From Lentisphaerota bacterium (GTDB taxonomy: Bacteria; Verrucomicrobiota; Kiritimatiellia; UBA8416; JAFGIZ01): 7,563 nt of DNA. A model generated the notes under the pieces. It was not told where the DNA came from, ran no database searches, and saw nothing but the letters and a program-made list of their open reading frames with translations. Of this stretch, positions 4,874 through 7,563 are shown piece after piece (positions within the stretch are counted from its first letter, which is position 1; each line of letters starts with the position of its first letter). The translations under genes were made by a program, and so were the position numbers. Location of the stretch: contig JAFGIZ010000035.1 of the NCBI GenBank assembly GCA_016929365.1, positions 1 to 7,563 of the forward strand, in the 5' to 3' direction.

Positions 4874-7563
4874 CTACTCCGCGGCTCGCAACCGGACGGC
4901 CATGAACCGGTCGCGCGGGAGGCTCGGCAGCGCCAGGCCGGGCGCGCGCAGAACGTCTGCTGTCACGCGACCCAGCTCTGTCGCCTCGGTCAGCGTGTCC
5001 GCCTCCGCGTGGTAGGCGCCGTCCGGCAGGTCGATCCGCAGCACCGGCGTTTGCTCCGGCCCGGTGTTCAAAAGATAAACGAAGCGGGTGTCCTCGGTGC
5101 GACGCAGGACCGCCCGGAAATCGCCGGGCAGCTCGAAGAGGGGTTCGACCCCTGCCCATTCCGCCATATCGGGCAGCAGGTCCGCGTAGATCGCGCCGAG
5201 TTCGCGCTCCGCATTCCACCAGACATCCCACACCTGCGTGTATTCCGTCTTGTTGCTCTCCCGCCAACGCACGAACATCCATTGCACGTCCTGTTCGGGA
5301 ATCGATCCCGGCAGGCCGGCCAGCAGCAGCACCCGGCCCTTGCCATGCGGCCAGACGACTGCCCCGGCCTGGCCGCCGATGCGGCCCACGACTTCCCCGC
5401 CCTCCGGCACGGACAAGGCGCTCCAGAAGTGAACCGGCAGCGACGCCATCCGGCGCAGGACCGGGTTGCCCTTCATGAACACGAGGTTGGCCGCGCTCCG
5501 GTTGCGCTCGGTTAATGCCTGCGTCTCCTCGTACCCGAGCCGGCGCAGCAGCGGCCAGTTGTCGTCCCCCCGGTAGATGCGCTCCCCGCTGCCGGCCAGC
5601 AGGACGAGCTTGCCGCCCTGCGCGACATACGCGACCAGCGCGTCCACGGCCGCCGCCGGCAGCACGCGGGAGGCGTCGTCGAAGACCACCTTCATCTCCT
5701 TCAGCGGCCCGAGATCGCTCCCGTCCGAAAACACTTCGGCGTACTGGCCCGGTTGGGTCATCGCGGCCATTGTCCCGTACATCGACCACCAGCGGTAAAG
5801 CGAGATACCGTCGAACACGTACCGCCCCTCCAGCCGGTCGGTCAGATAGGAGTGCAGGAGCCCGACCGGGCGGGTCACGAATTCCGTCCGGGAGGCCTCC
5901 TTGATCAGTGTGCGCGTCCGGTCGTTGCGGACCAGCAGCTCGAACGCCGCGCTGTCATCCAGCACCGGGAAGACGTAGCTGAAGTGTTTGACCCCCAGCG
6001 CTGCGGCGTGAAACATATCGAGGTTTACCCGTGCCACGATGTCGTCGCGCGTATCGAACTTGGGACGGCCGATTGTCAGGGGCGAATGATCCTCCAGGCG
6101 CAGGGGCAGTCCGTACCGCCGGTCGGCGATTAACCGCCGCACGAATGCATTGATGCCCTCCAGTCCCTGATCGCCGAAGAACCCGTCATGGCGTTCGATG
6201 GCCGCGAGGATTTCGTCCGCCTTGCCGACCCCGCCGGACGCATTGACGCCCGAGAGTATGCGGCGCTCGCCGACCGAACGGGCTTTTTCCATCATATCGA
6301 TCCGCCACGTGAGGGGGCGCGAATGGAAGAAATCCAGCCAGTCGACCCAGATCGGCCGGGTATCGAGGACCCGGACCACGTCCTTCCAGCGATTGTCCGC
6401 CTCGGCTTCGGCCCAGAGCGGTTCGGGAACGCCGACTGCATCCCAGGCGGACACGTCCATCCCATACGCTTCGTTCAGGGCCTCGATCGTTCCGTAGCGT
6501 GCTTCCAGCCAGTCGGCCCACGCCTCGAGCGCCGCGGGGTGGTAGTCGTAAATCGTATGGGCATCGTGGTCGACCCATCCATAGGGGTGCATATGCCAGG
6601 CCCACACCTCGGGCGTATTGCCGTAGCGTTTCAGAAGAATGTCTACGGCGCGGCACGCGTGCCGCGTGTAACGCGGCGCGAACAGGCTGTACATCTGTTC
6701 GGCCCCGGGCCCCACGGTCCCGTCCCTGCCAAGCATGCGCTGGTCCTGCAGCCAGTACTGGGAGGGGCCGTCGAAGTCCCACCACCAGAGTCCGAGGGAC
6801 AACCCGAGGTCGTGCTCCCGCGCCTGCCGCACGATCCGGTCGAAGAAATCGAGGTTGTACACGCCCGGCAGGGGTTCGAAACACTGGTAACGGGCGTACG
6901 CGCTCACCAGCTCGCCGCCGCCGTCCTTGAACCGCCGGAAAAACTGCGGCCCGGCGATCCGGCCGATCTTGGCCACGGAGTGAAACACCTCCGAGGCCCA
7001 GATCGTCCCGTGTTTCTCGATCCGTTCCCGCCAGTGCATCGGAAGCCGTCCGGGTGCGTCGAACGGCTCAACCTCGCCCCGCTCGAAGAGTTTCGGATCG
7101 CGAATCCCCACCAGGATCCGGCGGCGGGCGAGCAGCGCACCGCGCGCGTCGTCGTAGAGCGACACCGTTGCCCGGTACGGCCCCTGGACGCCGGGATCGA
7201 ACGATGCCTCGTAGTCGAGAGCCTCTCCGGCCCGCACCGCGACCCGGCGCACGTCGCCGGTTTTCACCGGCCGCCCCTCCAGGGTGGCCCAGTCGACGAC
7301 CAGCCGGAAATCCGCGACGGCGCCGACGGAGTTCTTGACCCGGCCCCGCACGGTCGCGCCTGCGGAGATGTCGCACACATTGGTCGGCGCGTCGCATGCC
7401 AGCGAAAGATCGGCGGCATCGTAGAGCGGCCGTGCGTCGGCGGCCTCGCCGTCGACATGAAACCCGGCCATCCACAGCACGTCGTGATCGAGATCGGCGG
7501 TCGCGTCGATCACGATCCGCAGCGCATGCGTCCTGACCGGCTCGTTAAACCGGACGGTGCGGC
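4874..7563 (-). CDS. GH42-like multi-domain glycoside hydrolase (N-terminus outside window)
   Basis: The frame stays open to the right edge. A GTG at 7513 is the first start-like codon, but residues before it (VRFNEPVRTHALRIVIDA) read as part of a beta-sandwich, carbohydrate-binding-like domain. The true start is therefore beyond the window. Numbering from GTG 7513, an Ig-like region spans about 45-138 and a TIM barrel about 155-540. A Rossmann-like region like the GH42 trimerisation domain spans about 585-745, and a C-terminal beta domain about 785-879. GH42-like features are FEPLPGVYNLDFFDRIV, RYGNTPEVWAWH and WLEARYGTIEALNEAYG. The nucleophile-region Glu474 (LEDHSP, bases 6092-6094) appears retained. 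The acid/base site is altered: WHVDNEYG of typical GH42 reads WHMHPYGW (residues 306-313), so Asn-Glu becomes Pro310-Tyr311. Activity is therefore uncertain. GH42 enzymes are beta-galactosidases, but specificity here is not assignable, and another clan GH-A family is possible. The stop is TAG. Confidence 0.8.
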   Translation of the reverse strand, partial: RTVRFNEPVRTHALRIVIDATADLDHDVLWMAGFHVDGEAADARPLYDAADLSLACDAPTNVCDISAGATVRGRVKNSVGAVADFRLVVDWATLEGRPVKTGDVRRVAVRAGEALDYEASFDPGVQGPYRATVSLYDDARGALLARRRILVGIRDPKLFERGEVEPFDAPGRLPMHWRERIEKHGTIWASEVFHSVAKIGRIAGPQFFRRFKDGGGELVSAYARYQCFEPLPGVYNLDFFDRIVRQAREHDLGLSLGLWWWDFDGPSQYWLQDQRMLGRDGTVGPGAEQMYSLFAPRYTRHACRAVDILLKRYGNTPEVWAWHMHPYGWVDHDAHTIYDYHPAALEAWADWLEARYGTIEALNEAYGMDVSAWDAVGVPEPLWAEAEADNRWKDVVRVLDTRPIWVDWLDFFHSRPLTWRIDMMEKARSVGERRILSGVNASGGVGKADEILAAIERHDGFFGDQGLEGINAFVRRLIADRRYGLPLRLEDHSPLTIGRPKFDTRDDIVARVNLDMFHAAALGVKHFSYVFPVLDDSAAFELLVRNDRTRTLIKEASRTEFVTRPVGLLHSYLTDRLEGRYVFDGISLYRWWSMYGTMAAMTQPGQYAEVFSDGSDLGPLKEMKVVFDDASRVLPAAAVDALVAYVAQGGKLVLLAGSGERIYRGDDNWPLLRRLGYEETQALTERNRSAANLVFMKGNPVLRRMASLPVHFWSALSVPEGGEVVGRIGGQAGAVVWPHGKGRVLLLAGLPGSIPEQDVQWMFVRWRESNKTEYTQVWDVWWNAERELGAIYADLLPDMAEWAGVEPLFELPGDFRAVLRRTEDTRFVYLLNTGPEQTPVLRIDLPDGAYHAEADTLTEATELGRVTADVLRAPGLALPSLPRDRFMAVRLRAAE

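Noticed and set aside
3255..5015. A 586-codon plus-strand open frame antisense to the second sulfatase.
   Set aside because: It lies over a gene with an intact active site and a good Shine-Dalgarno. Long antisense frames are expected in GC-rich DNA with strong third-position bias, and its translation shows no recognisable domain.
4788..5789. A 333-codon minus-strand frame overlapping the end of the GH42-like gene and the gap after it.
   Set aside because: It is a Gly/Arg-rich alternate-frame shadow of the GH42-like gene; its end (MANSATET) does not resemble a real small gene.

Overview
The window is GC-rich bacterial DNA holding four protein-coding genes for carbohydrate catabolism. It has two glycoside hydrolase genes, each cut by a window edge, and two complete type I (formylglycine-dependent) sulfatase genes. 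I see no RNA gene, transposase, integrase, CRISPR array or long repeat. High GC, several Cys-type sulfatases and large multi-domain hydrolases packed together suggest a polysaccharide-degrading member of the PVC group (Kiritimatiellota, Lentisphaerota or Planctomycetota). This is an inference from gene content; no phylogenetic marker is present.

Layout: bases 1-1647 (+) are the C-terminal part of a GH2-type hydrolase with both catalytic glutamates visible. It is followed by a 172-base gap with two predicted hairpins and a strong Shine-Dalgarno. Bases 1820-3244 (+) encode a sulfatase with an N-terminal export signal. A 67-base convergent gap follows. Bases 3312-4760 (-) encode a second sulfatase with no signal peptide. 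A 113-base gap separates it from 4874-7563 (-), a GH42-like hydrolase whose N-terminus lies beyond the right edge. The two strands mirror each other: each has a hydrolase gene upstream of a sulfatase gene, and the pairs meet tail to tail.

Functionally this looks like part of a locus for a sulfated, probably galactose-containing, glycan. The sulfatases would remove sulfate esters and the GH2 and GH42-like enzymes would act on the exposed sugars. The substrate cannot be fixed from sequence alone. Both sulfatases need Cys-to-formylglycine maturation, and no maturase is in the window.

The most notable observation is in the GH42-like protein. The barrel looks like GH42 and a nucleophile-region Glu is retained, but the Asn-Glu pair that normally supplies the acid/base is replaced by Pro-Tyr. 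It may be a divergent enzyme or a non-catalytic homologue.
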